Shown here: in pieces, positions 14,669 through 23,697 of the stretch
Layout of the letters: each line of letters opens with the position of its first letter
Position numbering within the stretch: the stretch's first letter is position 1
NCBI GenBank assembly: GCA_016782885.1
Contig: JADHXQ010000027.1
Span: forward strand, 1-47,517
DNA: 47,517 bases
Direction of reading: 5' to 3'
DNA from: Phycisphaerae bacterium
GTDB lineage: Bacteria > Planctomycetota > Phycisphaerae > SM23-33
Translations under genes and position numbers: made by a program
The notes under the pieces: generated by a model
The model's input: only the letters and a program-made list of their open reading frames with translations
The model's database searches: none
What the model was told of the DNA's origin: nothing

Positions 14669-16894
14669 TCACTTCCCCTCTGCGAATACCAGTCTATCGG
14701 CCTTTTTGGTGTTCAGAGTTACGATACCGTTCTTGTCTTGCGTGAGCGGTTTCGAGTTTGCTCTTATTGTCTTCCACGGACTCAGTAATTGAAGTTTCCC
14801 GCCGTTTGGGGAGACTATTTCCAGTTTCACTACCTTACCGCCTTTCCATTCGGCGGAGACGACAAACCCTCCTTCCGCTCTGAGGCCGGAGAACCTGGCG
14901 TCCTTGTCGGCCGGCCAGCAGGGGAATACTCTGATCTTCCGCCCGACGCTTTGCAGGAGAAACTCGTTCACCAGGCCGGTCAGACCGATCATTTCCTGCA
15001 TGAACGTTCCGTGGGCCCAGGGGAATGCGATGAACCCGTTGGGCCTTTCGCGGGGCAGGAACCACTTCCTGGCCTCCGTGAAGCCTTCGGGCATGGAGAG
15101 GCGAGCCCTTGCGATATTGAACATTATGTGAGAGTTATCGCCCGTGCGGCGCGTGTCCCCGATCGTACGCCTGAACAGTTCCTTCTGCGATTCGGGAGAG
15201 AACCAGGTCACCTGGTCGCCCGGGAAGACCGGCGTCGCGGGAACTTCTATGTTATGGCGGGGGACCTGCCTGTATTTGCATCCGGACCAGTCGACGACGA
15301 CGGATTTACCGGTGGCGTCGTTGGCGGTAGGGTAGTCGGGCAGGAGTGCTTTGTACTTGCGACATTTTGCGACCAGTTTTTTATCAGTATCGACGTTTAA
15401 TTCACCGGCGGCCTGGATGAATGCATCGAATGTGTAATGAACGTAGGCGATGTCGAACGGGCAATTGCAGATGCCCGGGGCGCCGTGCTCGGGGCTGTAG
15501 GATGGGCCCAGGCGAATCTTCCCTTTGTCGTCCTTCTTGCATTTTTCCATGAACGAGGTGTAGAACCCGGCGCCCTGGCGGAGCGTGGGGTAGATTTTTG
15601 CTTTCAAATATTCCGCATTCGGATCGCAAAGGTGCTTGTGCCACATGCTCTGGATGGTCATCCCGACCATCCCGATGGTCAAACCCCAGGGATTCATTGA
15701 CATTTGACGCTTGTTCTTGGACTTGCAGGCGGCTGGGTCGGGTTCGTGGAGGAACGAACTTATCGGGAAAAACACACCGTCGATCCCGTAGGTTGCCCTG
15801 GCGAGGTATTTGAAGCGAGGGAGCATGTCGTCGACGTAGGAGATCCACGGGTCGGTCAGTTCGGAGTGGTTTGCCGCAGGCAGCGGCCAGAACGCCTGCC
15901 AGGCGTTGTAATTGTGATGGAAGTCGGCGTGCCAGGGCGTATTGTCGGTGGCAAGCGGGGGCATGAGGGCTACCGGGGCGCAGCCCGGCTTGCATACTGT
16001 TTTGGCGAAATAGAGCATTCGATACCACCATCGCTGCATCACCTCGTCGTCGAGCGCGACACCGCTTTTGGACCAGAATCTGTTCCATGCCCGCTCGTGT
16101 GCGGCGATGAGCTTGGCCTCTTCCTGTTGGAGCGTGTCGCGTGCCAGGGCGACAGCCGTCTTGAGTACGTCGCCGGTTTTGATATCGTGCGAAGTGACGA
16201 GCGAGGCGGCTTTTAAGTTCCCTTTGCTGCAGAGGGCGATTGCGTATTCCATCCCCTTGTAGTCGATATCGCCGGGCATTTCCATCAACAGCCAGGAAAC
16301 GCCGTCTGTCTTGCCGGTCCTGGCGGGCGGCAGGGTGGTGGCTTTGATCTCTTCGATGGCGACGGCGCCAGGCGTATCGATCAGGACGACATTCTTGTCG
16401 TGCAAAACTCGAACATGCGTCGCTTTACCGTTCGACGGTTTAATCAATGCGACTGCTTTCTTGATATCCAAATGTGCTTGTAACGACTTGCTCCCAAGCG
16501 GGCCAAATCGCAATGCCCCCGCACAACGCGGCTGGGGATAAAGCTTTCTGTAACTTGGCGGGGCGCCTCGCGAGCCTGTGATCTTGCCGTTTGCGATGTC
16601 AACTTTGGGAAGAGGTCCGTCCTTGGAAGTGTCGATGCGAGCATCCCATATATCGTTCTTGGTGATTCGCATGAACAAGCCGCCGGTTTTCCGCCAGAGG
16701 ACGCCATACAAGTCGCCATTACCGAGCATCAGACTCTCAGTGTTCCCATTATTCATGGTTTTTAGCGTCACGTCGCAGGCCGCCAACGCGTCAGGGAATG
16801 GGGTGCTGTGTTTGGCGGGCCGGTCGGCATTAACCAGCATTGCATTTGAGCAGACAACCCAACACGCCACCGCAACAGTTGGTATCTTTTTCAT
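14669..16894 (-). CDS. Secreted GH95-like glycoside hydrolase (putative)
   Basis: The start at 16894 gives 741 residues beginning with a signal peptide (MKKIPTVAVACWVVCSNAMLVNA). A longer frame reaching 16984 adds a non-signal tail and is rejected. An N-terminal beta-sandwich-like region (about 25-220, including LMLGNGDLYGVLWRKTGG) precedes an (alpha/alpha)6-like domain (about 260-640) with WHADFHHNYNAWQAFWPLP and PSYSPEHG, and a C-terminal beta segment (TLNTKKADRLVFAEGK). This is the plan of GH95 (alpha-L-fucosidase-type), but substrate and catalytic residues are inferred only from overall similarity. It is separated by 400 bases from the divergent sulfatase gene. Confidence 0.6.
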   Translation of the reverse strand: MKKIPTVAVACWVVCSNAMLVNADRPAKHSTPFPDALAACDVTLKTMNNGNTESLMLGNGDLYGVLWRKTGGLFMRITKNDIWDARIDTSKDGPLPKVDIANGKITGSRGAPPSYRKLYPQPRCAGALRFGPLGSKSLQAHLDIKKAVALIKPSNGKATHVRVLHDKNVVLIDTPGAVAIEEIKATTLPPARTGKTDGVSWLLMEMPGDIDYKGMEYAIALCSKGNLKAASLVTSHDIKTGDVLKTAVALARDTLQQEEAKLIAAHERAWNRFWSKSGVALDDEVMQRWWYRMLYFAKTVCKPGCAPVALMPPLATDNTPWHADFHHNYNAWQAFWPLPAANHSELTDPWISYVDDMLPRFKYLARATYGIDGVFFPISSFLHEPDPAACKSKNKRQMSMNPWGLTIGMVGMTIQSMWHKHLCDPNAEYLKAKIYPTLRQGAGFYTSFMEKCKKDDKGKIRLGPSYSPEHGAPGICNCPFDIAYVHYTFDAFIQAAGELNVDTDKKLVAKCRKYKALLPDYPTANDATGKSVVVDWSGCKYRQVPRHNIEVPATPVFPGDQVTWFSPESQKELFRRTIGDTRRTGDNSHIMFNIARARLSMPEGFTEARKWFLPRERPNGFIAFPWAHGTFMQEMIGLTGLVNEFLLQSVGRKIRVFPCWPADKDARFSGLRAEGGFVVSAEWKGGKVVKLEIVSPNGGKLQLLSPWKTIRANSKPLTQDKNGIVTLNTKKADRLVFAEGK

Positions 16895-17066
16895 GGTGAA
16901 GAAACTATCAGCATCGCCCTGGCGGGTCAAGATTCGGAGGGCGGCGGGGCGCTGAGAATAGACTCCCGTGCCATCGTCCGCCATTCGGAGACATGGTCAC
17001 ACCCGCTCGACCTGTGACACCCTCTCAGAGGTCGGACTCACGTGGAATCAGCACTCTCTAAATATC

Positions 17067-17082
17067 ACATAAAAGCTTATGT
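17067..17082. promoter_or_regulatory. Palindrome in the GH95-like/sulfatase divergent region
   Basis: ACATAA-AAGC-TTATGT is a 6-bp dyad within the 400-base divergent gap 16895-17294. It could be an operator serving both genes. TGTGACACCC occurs twice nearby (about 17020 and 17174) and a related GTCACACCC sits near 16995, so a repeated binding site is also possible. No convincing promoter was assigned. Confidence 0.3.
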
Positions 17083-17294
17083 AACAAGTATTTGTAGCAC
17101 GCAACCGCGATTGGTTCTCGCTGCGGGGGATCGTATTGGCGGTGGGTATCGCCGGCTGGAACTGTGAACCAATTGTGACACCCCCAAATCAGCTCGGGCG
17201 AGGGCGGCTGGAGATATTTTTTGCAGATGCCGATGACGTTTCTATCGAAGCGCCCTATACTTCTGCGTAACTTCTTGGAGGCCGGGCAGTATCA

Positions 17295-18923
17295 ATGAGC
17301 GGCGAGCGTAGACCGAACATCCTGTTTGTCTACTGCGACCAGCATCGACCCGACTGGCTTGGTTGCGCGACGGAGTATCCCAGCGATATTCCCGTTCGCA
17401 CGCCGAATCTCGATCGACTTGCTGCCGGGGGCGTCCGTTTCACCAACGCCGTATGCCCATCGCCGCTCTGCTCACCGTCGCGGGTATGTCTGGCGGCGGG
17501 CAAGGAATACCACAATAACGGCGGCGTGGCCGATAATCTGCAATGTTACGCCTTCAGTAACGAGACGTTCTACACGCGGTTGCGGGATGTGGGCTACTAT
17601 ACGTTCCAGGCCGGTAAGTTGGACCTCTCGAAGGGTTTGGACATACCGTTTTCGCTGCCGAGTTCGAAGCTCAAGCACGGGCGGTTGAGCATGGACGAGC
17701 TTGGTTTCCGCGAGATGCTCGGCGTGATCGGCAGGTGGGCGGAGCGATACGATCATTATGCCTTTCCGATGGACCCGTACGAGGAGTACTTGGAGCGACG
17801 CGGTCTGTTTGACGTGAACATGCGTGACATGTCCAGCCGCAAGCATCGTCGCTGCTCTCGATACCTGACGACGCCCACGGAACTTCCCGACGAGTACTAC
17901 AAGGACAACTGGATAACGCGGCGCGCGATAGCGATGCTCAACGAAGCGCCGCCCGATCGCCCGTGGTTCCTGCAGTTGAACTTCGATAACCCGCACGATC
18001 CCAGCGACATAACGCGGCGGATGGAGCAGCAAATCCGCTCCCGCGATATCCCAGGTCCGCACAATCCCGGTGACGAGTTTACCTCGGACAATCATCTGGC
18101 GATGCGGCAGAACTATACCGCCCAGGTGGAGAACAACGACCGCCTGATCGGTGTCGTCCTGGAAGAACTCGCCGCCCGCAGAGAACTGGACAACACGCTG
18201 ATAGTCTACACCAGCGATCACGGTGATATGCTCGGTGACGGAGGTATGTTTGGTAAGGGTAGATGGGGATGGCAGTCGTCGGGCGTTCCGCTGATCGTCA
18301 GTGGTCCGGGCGTGGAGAGCGGGGCAGTCAACACCGATCCGGTGACGAATCTCGACCTGGCTGCAACGTTTCTGGATTACGCGTCAGCGGGGGTTCCCGA
18401 CGACTACGATTCGATCTCGATGAGGCCTGTCCTGGCCGATCCCACCGCCCGCGTCAGGGACCACGTGATCTCGGGGATCGTCAACGGGCCCGCCAGGGCG
18501 TGGCGGATGGTGTTTGACGGGCGATACAAGCTTGTCCGCGACAGCCGCGCCAACGGTCCGAAGCTCTTTGACCTGACTGACGATCCGTTTGAGGAAACGG
18601 ACATTGCGGTCGGCCATCCTGAAATGGTCCGCCGGCTCGCCGAATTCCTACCCGAATACGAGCCGGTGACGCCCGAACCGTACGTGATGGTCCGTCCCGA
18701 TCCGCTGCATCCGGGCGCCTACAACGTTCACGCCGGCGCCGCAAGCAGCGTCGCCAACCCCGTTTACAGTGTGGAAGTGTACCACAATTCCCGGTCGGTC
18801 GGTGAGGTCCGGACGAATCTGGCGATCATAAACATACCGGATCTCACTCCGGGGGTGCATGCCTTCAGAGTAGTCATTCCCGACGAAGGGCTGACCGCCG
18901 AGACCGAAATCGTCGTGACCTGA
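17295..18923 (+). CDS. Type I sulfatase (alkaline-phosphatase superfamily)
   Basis: The 542 residues start MSGERRPNILFVYCDQHRPDW, placing the first metal-binding Asp at 15. The activation motif CSPSR (Cys59-Arg63) is the C-x-P-S-R type converted to formylglycine. Further marks are HDPSD near 235 and TSDHGDMLGD near 305, with a C-terminal SPxx-like fold that contains a Thr/Glu-rich beta segment. It hydrolyses sulfate esters, probably of algal or host polysaccharide. No clear signal peptide is seen, which is unusual for these enzymes and may mean a cytoplasmic location or a wrongly chosen start. The start has only a weak distant GGAGG site. It converges with the symporter 26 bases later, so both could belong to one catabolic locus. 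Confidence 0.9.
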   Translation: MSGERRPNILFVYCDQHRPDWLGCATEYPSDIPVRTPNLDRLAAGGVRFTNAVCPSPLCSPSRVCLAAGKEYHNNGGVADNLQCYAFSNETFYTRLRDVGYYTFQAGKLDLSKGLDIPFSLPSSKLKHGRLSMDELGFREMLGVIGRWAERYDHYAFPMDPYEEYLERRGLFDVNMRDMSSRKHRRCSRYLTTPTELPDEYYKDNWITRRAIAMLNEAPPDRPWFLQLNFDNPHDPSDITRRMEQQIRSRDIPGPHNPGDEFTSDNHLAMRQNYTAQVENNDRLIGVVLEELAARRELDNTLIVYTSDHGDMLGDGGMFGKGRWGWQSSGVPLIVSGPGVESGAVNTDPVTNLDLAATFLDYASAGVPDDYDSISMRPVLADPTARVRDHVISGIVNGPARAWRMVFDGRYKLVRDSRANGPKLFDLTDDPFEETDIAVGHPEMVRRLAEFLPEYEPVTPEPYVMVRPDPLHPGAYNVHAGAASSVANPVYSVEVYHNSRSVGEVRTNLAIINIPDLTPGVHAFRVVIPDEGLTAETEIVVT

Positions 18924-18949
18924 TCCCCCAACCGCCGGGCGTTTTTTGT

Positions 18950-20671
18950 TCAGGTCCAGAATCCCGTCGAGAAGTACACGTATATCCCGGCGATTATCGC
19001 CAGGATCGCTGCTGTGACCGCCACGTCGAAGAAGGTCCAGCTCTCGCGGAGTTCCTTGCGGTCGGCGGCGGTCATCGAACCGTATGTAAGCCCGCTGATC
19101 TTCTCCGCCGACTGCCTGGGCGTCAGGATCGAGACTACCACTATCGTAACCACGCTTATACCGAACAGCAGCAGCGAGAAGTAAAGCCAGTTCATCGCCC
19201 CGAACGGGCCAACCATCCACAGACCGGGTATCTGGTCGTTGGTGATCTGGCAGGCGAGTTTCGCCATAGCCAGCGAGAAGCCCACTATCAAACCGGCCAC
19301 CGCGCCGGCGGAGTTTATCCGCCTTGAGAACAGTCCCAGCAGGAACACAGCCGTAATCGGCGGTCCGAGATACGCCTGCACGGTCTGCAGGTATCCGTAG
19401 AGTCCGAACTTCGAGACCATCGGCATGATCGGTATCCACATGATCCCCAGCGCCACCACCACCCCGGTGGCCAGCCGCCCGACCGTCACCAGATGCCTCT
19501 CGGAGGCTTCGGGATGCAGCTTTTCGTAGATATCGATCGTGAACAGCGACGAGCACGAGTTGAACAGCGAACTGAGCGAACTCATCAGTGCCGCCAGCAG
19601 CCCGCCGACCACCATGCCGCGAACGCCGGCCGGAAGGAGTTCGGTCACCAGCGTCGGGAAGACTTTGCCCTCGACGATCTTTCCGGTTACCGCGTCCACG
19701 GGAAGCGTGAGTTGCCCGTTGGCCTGCAGGGCCCAGGCGATCATCCCCGGTACGAGGAACACGAGCACCGGCGATATCTTCAAAACCGCCCCCCAGATAG
19801 TCGCGCGTCGGGCGGTCTTGATGTCCCTTGCCGCCAGGGCGCGCTGAACGATGTACTGGTCGGTGCACCAGTACCATATGCCCACAATCGGGGCGCCGAA
19901 CAGCACGCCCACCCACGGAAAATCGGGATCGTCCCACGGACGCCACAGGCTGAAATTCTCCTTGTTGGCCGACACCGTCGTACGGAGGACCTCCCAACCG
20001 TTCGTAATGTCCCAACCGCCGAGTTTTGACAGCCCGATCAACGTCAGAGTGGTCGCCCCGACCAGCAGGATTATCGCCTGGATAGCGTCGGTCCAGACAA
20101 CCGCCCTCAGCCCGCCGAAGATCGTGTAGACGCCCGTCAGGACAACCGTCAGCAGCGCCCCGGTCCAGAACGGGTCCATTCCGAATATCGAAAGTTCCGG
20201 AAGGATGGTCGCTATGACCATTCCGCCGGCGTATACGGTCACCGAGACTTTGGTGAACACGTACGCCAGCAGCGAAACGATCGTCAGGATCCCGCGGGCG
20301 GTGGCGTTGAAGCGTTTCTCGAGAAACTCCGGCATGGTGAACACGCCCGATCGCTTGTAGAACGGTATGAATACCCATCCGAGCATCAGCAGGCACCAGG
20401 CGTGCAGCTCGTAGTGCGCCATCATCATCCCGCTGGTCGAACCTGATCCCGCCAGGCCAACAACGTGTTCCGAGCCGATGTTTGAAGCGAACAGCGACCC
20501 GCCGATGGCGAACCATCCGATGTTTCTGCCGGCAAGGAAGTAGTCTTCCGAAGTCCTCTGCTTTCGGCTCGATAGCCACGCGACCACAGCGATTATGGCG
20601 AAGTATATCCCAATAACAGTCCAGTCCAACCAGGCAAGCTTATCGGCTTGGGCGGTAATCGCTGCGATCAT
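18950..20671 (-). CDS. Sodium:solute symporter (SSS/SLC5 family)
   Basis: The 573 residues contain about 14 hydrophobic helices, which is the normal size for the family. The first helices include VIGIYFAIIAVVAW and the sodium-site region FASNIGSEHVVGLAGSGSTSG (about 60-80). AGGTGA lies 5 bases before the ATG. These carriers import sugars, sialic acids or similar solutes with sodium. Next to a sulfatase and a GH95-like enzyme, it may take up the released monosaccharide, but the substrate cannot be read from sequence. The gene faces the sulfatase tail to tail. Confidence 0.92.
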   Translation of the reverse strand: MIAAITAQADKLAWLDWTVIGIYFAIIAVVAWLSSRKQRTSEDYFLAGRNIGWFAIGGSLFASNIGSEHVVGLAGSGSTSGMMMAHYELHAWCLLMLGWVFIPFYKRSGVFTMPEFLEKRFNATARGILTIVSLLAYVFTKVSVTVYAGGMVIATILPELSIFGMDPFWTGALLTVVLTGVYTIFGGLRAVVWTDAIQAIILLVGATTLTLIGLSKLGGWDITNGWEVLRTTVSANKENFSLWRPWDDPDFPWVGVLFGAPIVGIWYWCTDQYIVQRALAARDIKTARRATIWGAVLKISPVLVFLVPGMIAWALQANGQLTLPVDAVTGKIVEGKVFPTLVTELLPAGVRGMVVGGLLAALMSSLSSLFNSCSSLFTIDIYEKLHPEASERHLVTVGRLATGVVVALGIMWIPIMPMVSKFGLYGYLQTVQAYLGPPITAVFLLGLFSRRINSAGAVAGLIVGFSLAMAKLACQITNDQIPGLWMVGPFGAMNWLYFSLLLFGISVVTIVVVSILTPRQSAEKISGLTYGSMTAADRKELRESWTFFDVAVTAAILAIIAGIYVYFSTGFWT

Positions 20672-20845
20672 GTTTTCACCTTTTTATCCAATGTGTGAAT
20701 AGCTTGATTGCATGGCTTATACCGTGTATTGGGCCTGACTACAAGCCTTACTGCCGCATGGGAGGCGGCGCCGATGTCGCCAGGCGGCGGATGATCGTGG
20801 GATGCCCACCGGGCGGGGCAATGAACCAGTGGACCCTTGACCCTT

Positions 20846-21403
20846 CTACGTCAAAGCATTACGGATTCGGTCATACTCGCGGCAGACTTGGACGAGGGAA
20901 TCCGGCGCATCGGTCAATTCCGTCTGATTCCTACAGTGATTCGCCAGCTTGTCGATGAGCCCGTGAGCGTTTGATTCGCACTTTGTGAATTGATATTTCG
21001 TTTTGTATTTGTCGGTTTCATTGACATCGTTGCCGTCCAGATACGCCAACCATGTCTCAATATGGCGTTTGGGTATTACATGAACGATCTGTTCATTGTC
21101 CTGGCGAACCGGGAGGCCGGCGGACGTTGCCTGCGAATCCAGTTGGTCGTGGCGAGCCTGAACGGTTTTCTTGTCAGCGTCAATGATCACAATCAGGACG
21201 GTCGAAGCGGGGCGGGTGCGGAAGGCTTTCAACTCCTTGGCGTACTTCTCACGAACGTGCTGCTCGCCGCTGCCTTTGCCTTCTGGATAGTCGATGACTG
21301 TGTATACACGATTATTGACACCGCACTTCTTCAGGAAACGCGATACAAAGACGTCCTGCAGCTTGTCCTCGCACAGAATGGTGATCCTAGACGCTTTGCT
21401 CAT
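20846..21403 (-). CDS. TOPRIM-type nuclease-like partner of the AAA ATPase
   Basis: The 185-residue product has the TOPRIM pattern: an acidic residue in the first strand (ITILCEDK, Glu12) and a DxD after a hydrophobic strand (LIVIIDADK, Asp75 and Asp77). A conserved-looking IPKRHIETWLAYL follows (about 109-121). Such small TOPRIM proteins (RloB/AbiLii and OLD-like types) cleave or bind nucleic acid with metal and work with an ABC-type ATPase. Its ATG overlaps the ATPase stop by 17 bases, so the two are translated together. A separate TOPRIM partner is typical of several abortive-infection systems. Exact family cannot be settled by eye. Confidence 0.65.
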   Translation of the reverse strand: MSKASRITILCEDKLQDVFVSRFLKKCGVNNRVYTVIDYPEGKGSGEQHVREKYAKELKAFRTRPASTVLIVIIDADKKTVQARHDQLDSQATSAGLPVRQDNEQIVHVIPKRHIETWLAYLDGNDVNETDKYKTKYQFTKCESNAHGLIDKLANHCRNQTELTDAPDSLVQVCREYDRIRNALT

Positions 21404-22514
21404 CGTCCCACCCTCGTTCCATGGTTTCCGCCGGCGTCAATCCGGGTGTCGTGGGATACGGAAGGGTTACAGTATGCGCTCCCTGCTTTCGCGAGAACCA
21501 CACTTCTTTGCCCCGAGCCATATGGTTTACAATCGTCGGGTGATGAGAAATCAGAATCGCCTGTGCGGCGTGATCTTCACAGAGCTCCTGTAATTCGGTC
21601 AGCCAGGGCTTAATCTCTCGAAGAGAGACAAAGTTGTCCGGTTCATCAATCAGGAGTACGGAATATATCTTCTTGCGCATCGCCTCCAGGATGGTATAGA
21701 GAACGAGCAGTTGCCGCTGCCCGTCAGAAAGGTCCGCGAAGTCAAACAGATTATCCTTGTTGTTAATGCGGAATTTGGCTGTGAGCCTGCGGAATTCCCC
21801 TGAGTCCTTCAGGCTGAGTTCTTCAAATCCGGGAAGAACGTGCTGCAAGTATTCTCTGGCCTGGTATGCGATGCCGGGGTCCTCCTGGAGGAGGTGGCGA
21901 TACCACTGGGCGAAATTCTCCGCATACCGCGACAGGCTTCGCGTTTCTGTCTCCGCGACCTGTTTGACAACCAGCGGAACCGGCTGGACGATGAGCCACC
22001 TCCTGACTTCTTCCCTGAATCGAATCAACGGTCCGTTATCGTTGCGTTCGGCGACTGTGGAGATCATTGAACGGTTCCAATCCGCCGAGAACTTCGTTCC
22101 TTCCCGCGGAGCCTTGGTTTGGCGATCGATTTGGTACAAATGGGCGTCCTTACCATCAAATTGATAGAATGTATTCCCATTCCATGTCAGTTTCTCGGTT
22201 CCGATTCGGTGGCGACGCTCAGCGAGGTTGTACTGGATGGTTAAGGCGTAAGTATACTCCTCGCCTCCGATGTCCAAAGTTACCCCAAACTCCTGTTCCC
22301 CGTGCTTCTCGCGGGATATCCAGGATGTCAATGACGTTTCGCTGAAGATATCTTCCACATGGTCCCCGCTCAGCACTCGCTGAATGCTCCGCAGCGCGTC
22401 CAGAACGGATGTCTTGCCTCCCCCGTTATCGCCCACCCACAGTTGAAACGATTCCGCGTTCATGCGGAAATTCACCAGGCAGCGATAATTGTTAATGTAA
22501 ATCTCTTTGATCAT
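21387..22514 (-). CDS. AAA/ABC-type ATPase of a defence-like operon
   Basis: The start at 22514 is chosen because GAGGTGG precedes that ATG; the longer frame begins at a GTG with no such site. The 375 residues carry a RecF/SMC-like layout: Walker A GDNGGGKT at about 28-35, a long insert region, the ABC signature (LSDGQRQ, about 262-268) and Walker B with DEPDN (about 290-294), and SHHP (the His switch, about 340). This is the AAA_21/OLD type that senses or clamps nucleic acid. The downstream gene is a TOPRIM protein. Many phage-defence pairs have this form; a DNA-repair role is an alternative. Confidence 0.75.
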   Translation of the reverse strand: MIKEIYINNYRCLVNFRMNAESFQLWVGDNGGGKTSVLDALRSIQRVLSGDHVEDIFSETSLTSWISREKHGEQEFGVTLDIGGEEYTYALTIQYNLAERRHRIGTEKLTWNGNTFYQFDGKDAHLYQIDRQTKAPREGTKFSADWNRSMISTVAERNDNGPLIRFREEVRRWLIVQPVPLVVKQVAETETRSLSRYAENFAQWYRHLLQEDPGIAYQAREYLQHVLPGFEELSLKDSGEFRRLTAKFRINNKDNLFDFADLSDGQRQLLVLYTILEAMRKKIYSVLLIDEPDNFVSLREIKPWLTELQELCEDHAAQAILISHHPTIVNHMARGKEVWFSRKQGAHTVTLPYPTTPGLTPAETMERGWDDEQSV

Positions 22515-22673
22515 AGTCCACCTCGTCACCCGTGTGGATTCGATTCGGAACGCCGGTGGTGTGATGCGGCCCGCGGGGGGCCACGCTTCTTACCACTCTC
22601 GCCATGCCCAAAGCATACAACCTTTCCCATCCATGTCAATGATCTGCATAGTCTCTGCAAAGCCGACGCGGTC

Positions 22674-22723
22674 GGGCAGATGGTTTACGTTTTAGTCCGG
22701 GGAGATGGTTTACATGTTTCCCG
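22674..22723. mobile_element. Tandem 25-bp repeat resembling an insertion-sequence end
   Basis: Two adjacent 25-base units (22674-22698 and 22699-22723) both contain GATGGTTTAC preceded by GGGCA or GGGGA and followed by a T-rich end. Repeated GATGGTTTAC boxes beside a TAGTCCGG step are reminiscent of the terminal repeats of IS481-like elements. No intact transposase is present nearby, so at most an IS end or solo remnant remains. It is part of the 475-base gap 22530-23004. Confidence 0.35.
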
Positions 22724-22738
22724 GCCATCAGGCGTTCC

Positions 22739-22978
22739 TTGTTGGCTGTTGAGTGTTTGCCGGTATCATTCCCGAGTCTTCGAGTGATTAATAGTCACTA
22801 TGGCAAGAAGCGGTGGCCGAAGGACCTGGAACCGGCGCAAATCGACAAATGCTTAACCAGGAAAGAACTTGACCATCCTGTCAAGCAGAAGCCCCACGTT
22901 AGAGAAGTCGTGACGCGCGATGCTTATTATTTCATGAAAATGCGGGAACGCATGAAGTCCCAACTCTCCGGATGCTAA
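22739..22978 (+). CDS. Small hypothetical ORF in the accessory island
   Basis: An open frame of 79 codons begins at TTG and reads into a Lys/Arg-rich stretch (KKRWPKDLEPAQIDKC, then MRERMKSQLSGC). No ribosome site is visible and the family is not recognised. It lies immediately after the IS-like repeat, so it may be a remnant. The low confidence reflects possible chance coding. Confidence 0.2.
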   Translation: MLAVECLPVSFPSLRVINSHYGKKRWPKDLEPAQIDKCLTRKELDHPVKQKPHVREVVTRDAYYFMKMRERMKSQLSGC

Positions 22979-23004
22979 GCTCACCACGGAACTCCCCGCG
23001 GGCT

Positions 23005-23346
23005 CTATTCCTCGTCGGGGGCAACGAGGGGTTCTATCTGTCGGATCAGTTCTGGCACGTCATTTTGTGCCGCGTCCGACACCTTCGCCAAATCGATGTT
23101 GAAGTATTCGTGGATGAGGCGATGTCGCATGCCGACGATCAGAGGCCACGGCACTTCGCCGTGCAGAGTCTTGAATTCGCTTGTGATCGGATTGGCGGCC
23201 TCGCCTATCACCTCCAATCGCTTCACTACCGCGTCCTGGAGGATGCGGTTTTGCTGAAACTCTTCCTCTGTAACGTCCTTGACGTACTGCGACACGCGAC
23301 GCGCAGCCAGCAGCATATCCAGCAGCCATCCCTCGTCACGCGACAT
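23005..23346 (-). CDS. HepT-like HEPN toxin
   Basis: The start at 23346 gives 113 residues; the longer frame includes an unrelated tail. The protein has the HEPN (DUF86) helical fold and the motif R-x4-H-x-Y (Arg74, His79, Tyr81 in MRHRLIHEYF), which is the RNase active site of HepT. It should be kept in check by the upstream MntA nucleotidyltransferase, which in this family adds AMP to the toxin's Tyr. The start overlaps the mntA frame by 11 bases, as usual for this pair. A strong promoter lies upstream of mntA. Confidence 0.85.
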   Translation of the reverse strand: MSRDEGWLLDMLLAARRVSQYVKDVTEEEFQQNRILQDAVVKRLEVIGEAANPITSEFKTLHGEVPWPLIVGMRHRLIHEYFNIDLAKVSDAAQNDVPELIRQIEPLVAPDEE

Positions 23347-23644
23347 GGACGGCCTCCAGCGATTCCAGGATATCGCGACGACGGATGTAGTTTTCGCTTT
23401 GCTCCAAGACAGCCCTTTCAATCAGATCGACGTCCCGCCCGAGGAGTTGACCGAGTTCCTGTTCCATTCGCACCATGTCGAACAGGCTGTGGGCGGCGCC
23501 CGCGGCGAATTCCACCAGGACATCGACGTCACTGTCCGGGCCGAAATCGTCCCGCAGCACCGAGCCGAACAACCACAGTTTCTTGACCTGATGCTGCTCG
23601 CAGAAGGTGGCTATCTCTTCTCTTGGTAGTTGGAGGCGAACCAT
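23336..23644 (-). CDS. MntA-like nucleotidyltransferase antitoxin
   Basis: The 102-residue product carries the minimal nucleotidyltransferase signature GS-x10-D-x-D (Gly27, Ser28, Asp39, Asp41, in LFGSVLRDDFGPDSDVDVLVEF), the catalytic and metal-binding core of the MNT domain. MntA proteins neutralise HepT by adding AMP to its conserved Tyr. It overlaps hepT by 11 bases, and a TATAAT promoter sits about 53 bases before its ATG. Both genes are on the minus strand behind the AAA/TOPRIM pair. Confidence 0.85.
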   Translation of the reverse strand: MVRLQLPREEIATFCEQHQVKKLWLFGSVLRDDFGPDSDVDVLVEFAAGAAHSLFDMVRMEQELGQLLGRDVDLIERAVLEQSENYIRRRDILESLEAVHVA

Positions 23645-23697
23645 GCTGCACCGTTGTCCTATATGGCGTTCCGATGTCGTTGACCTCTACAAATACT

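Noticed and set aside
18926..18950. Terminator between the sulfatase and the symporter (GC-rich run followed by six T)
   Set aside because: The GC part folds only with a very short stem and almost no loop, so a stable hairpin is not supported.
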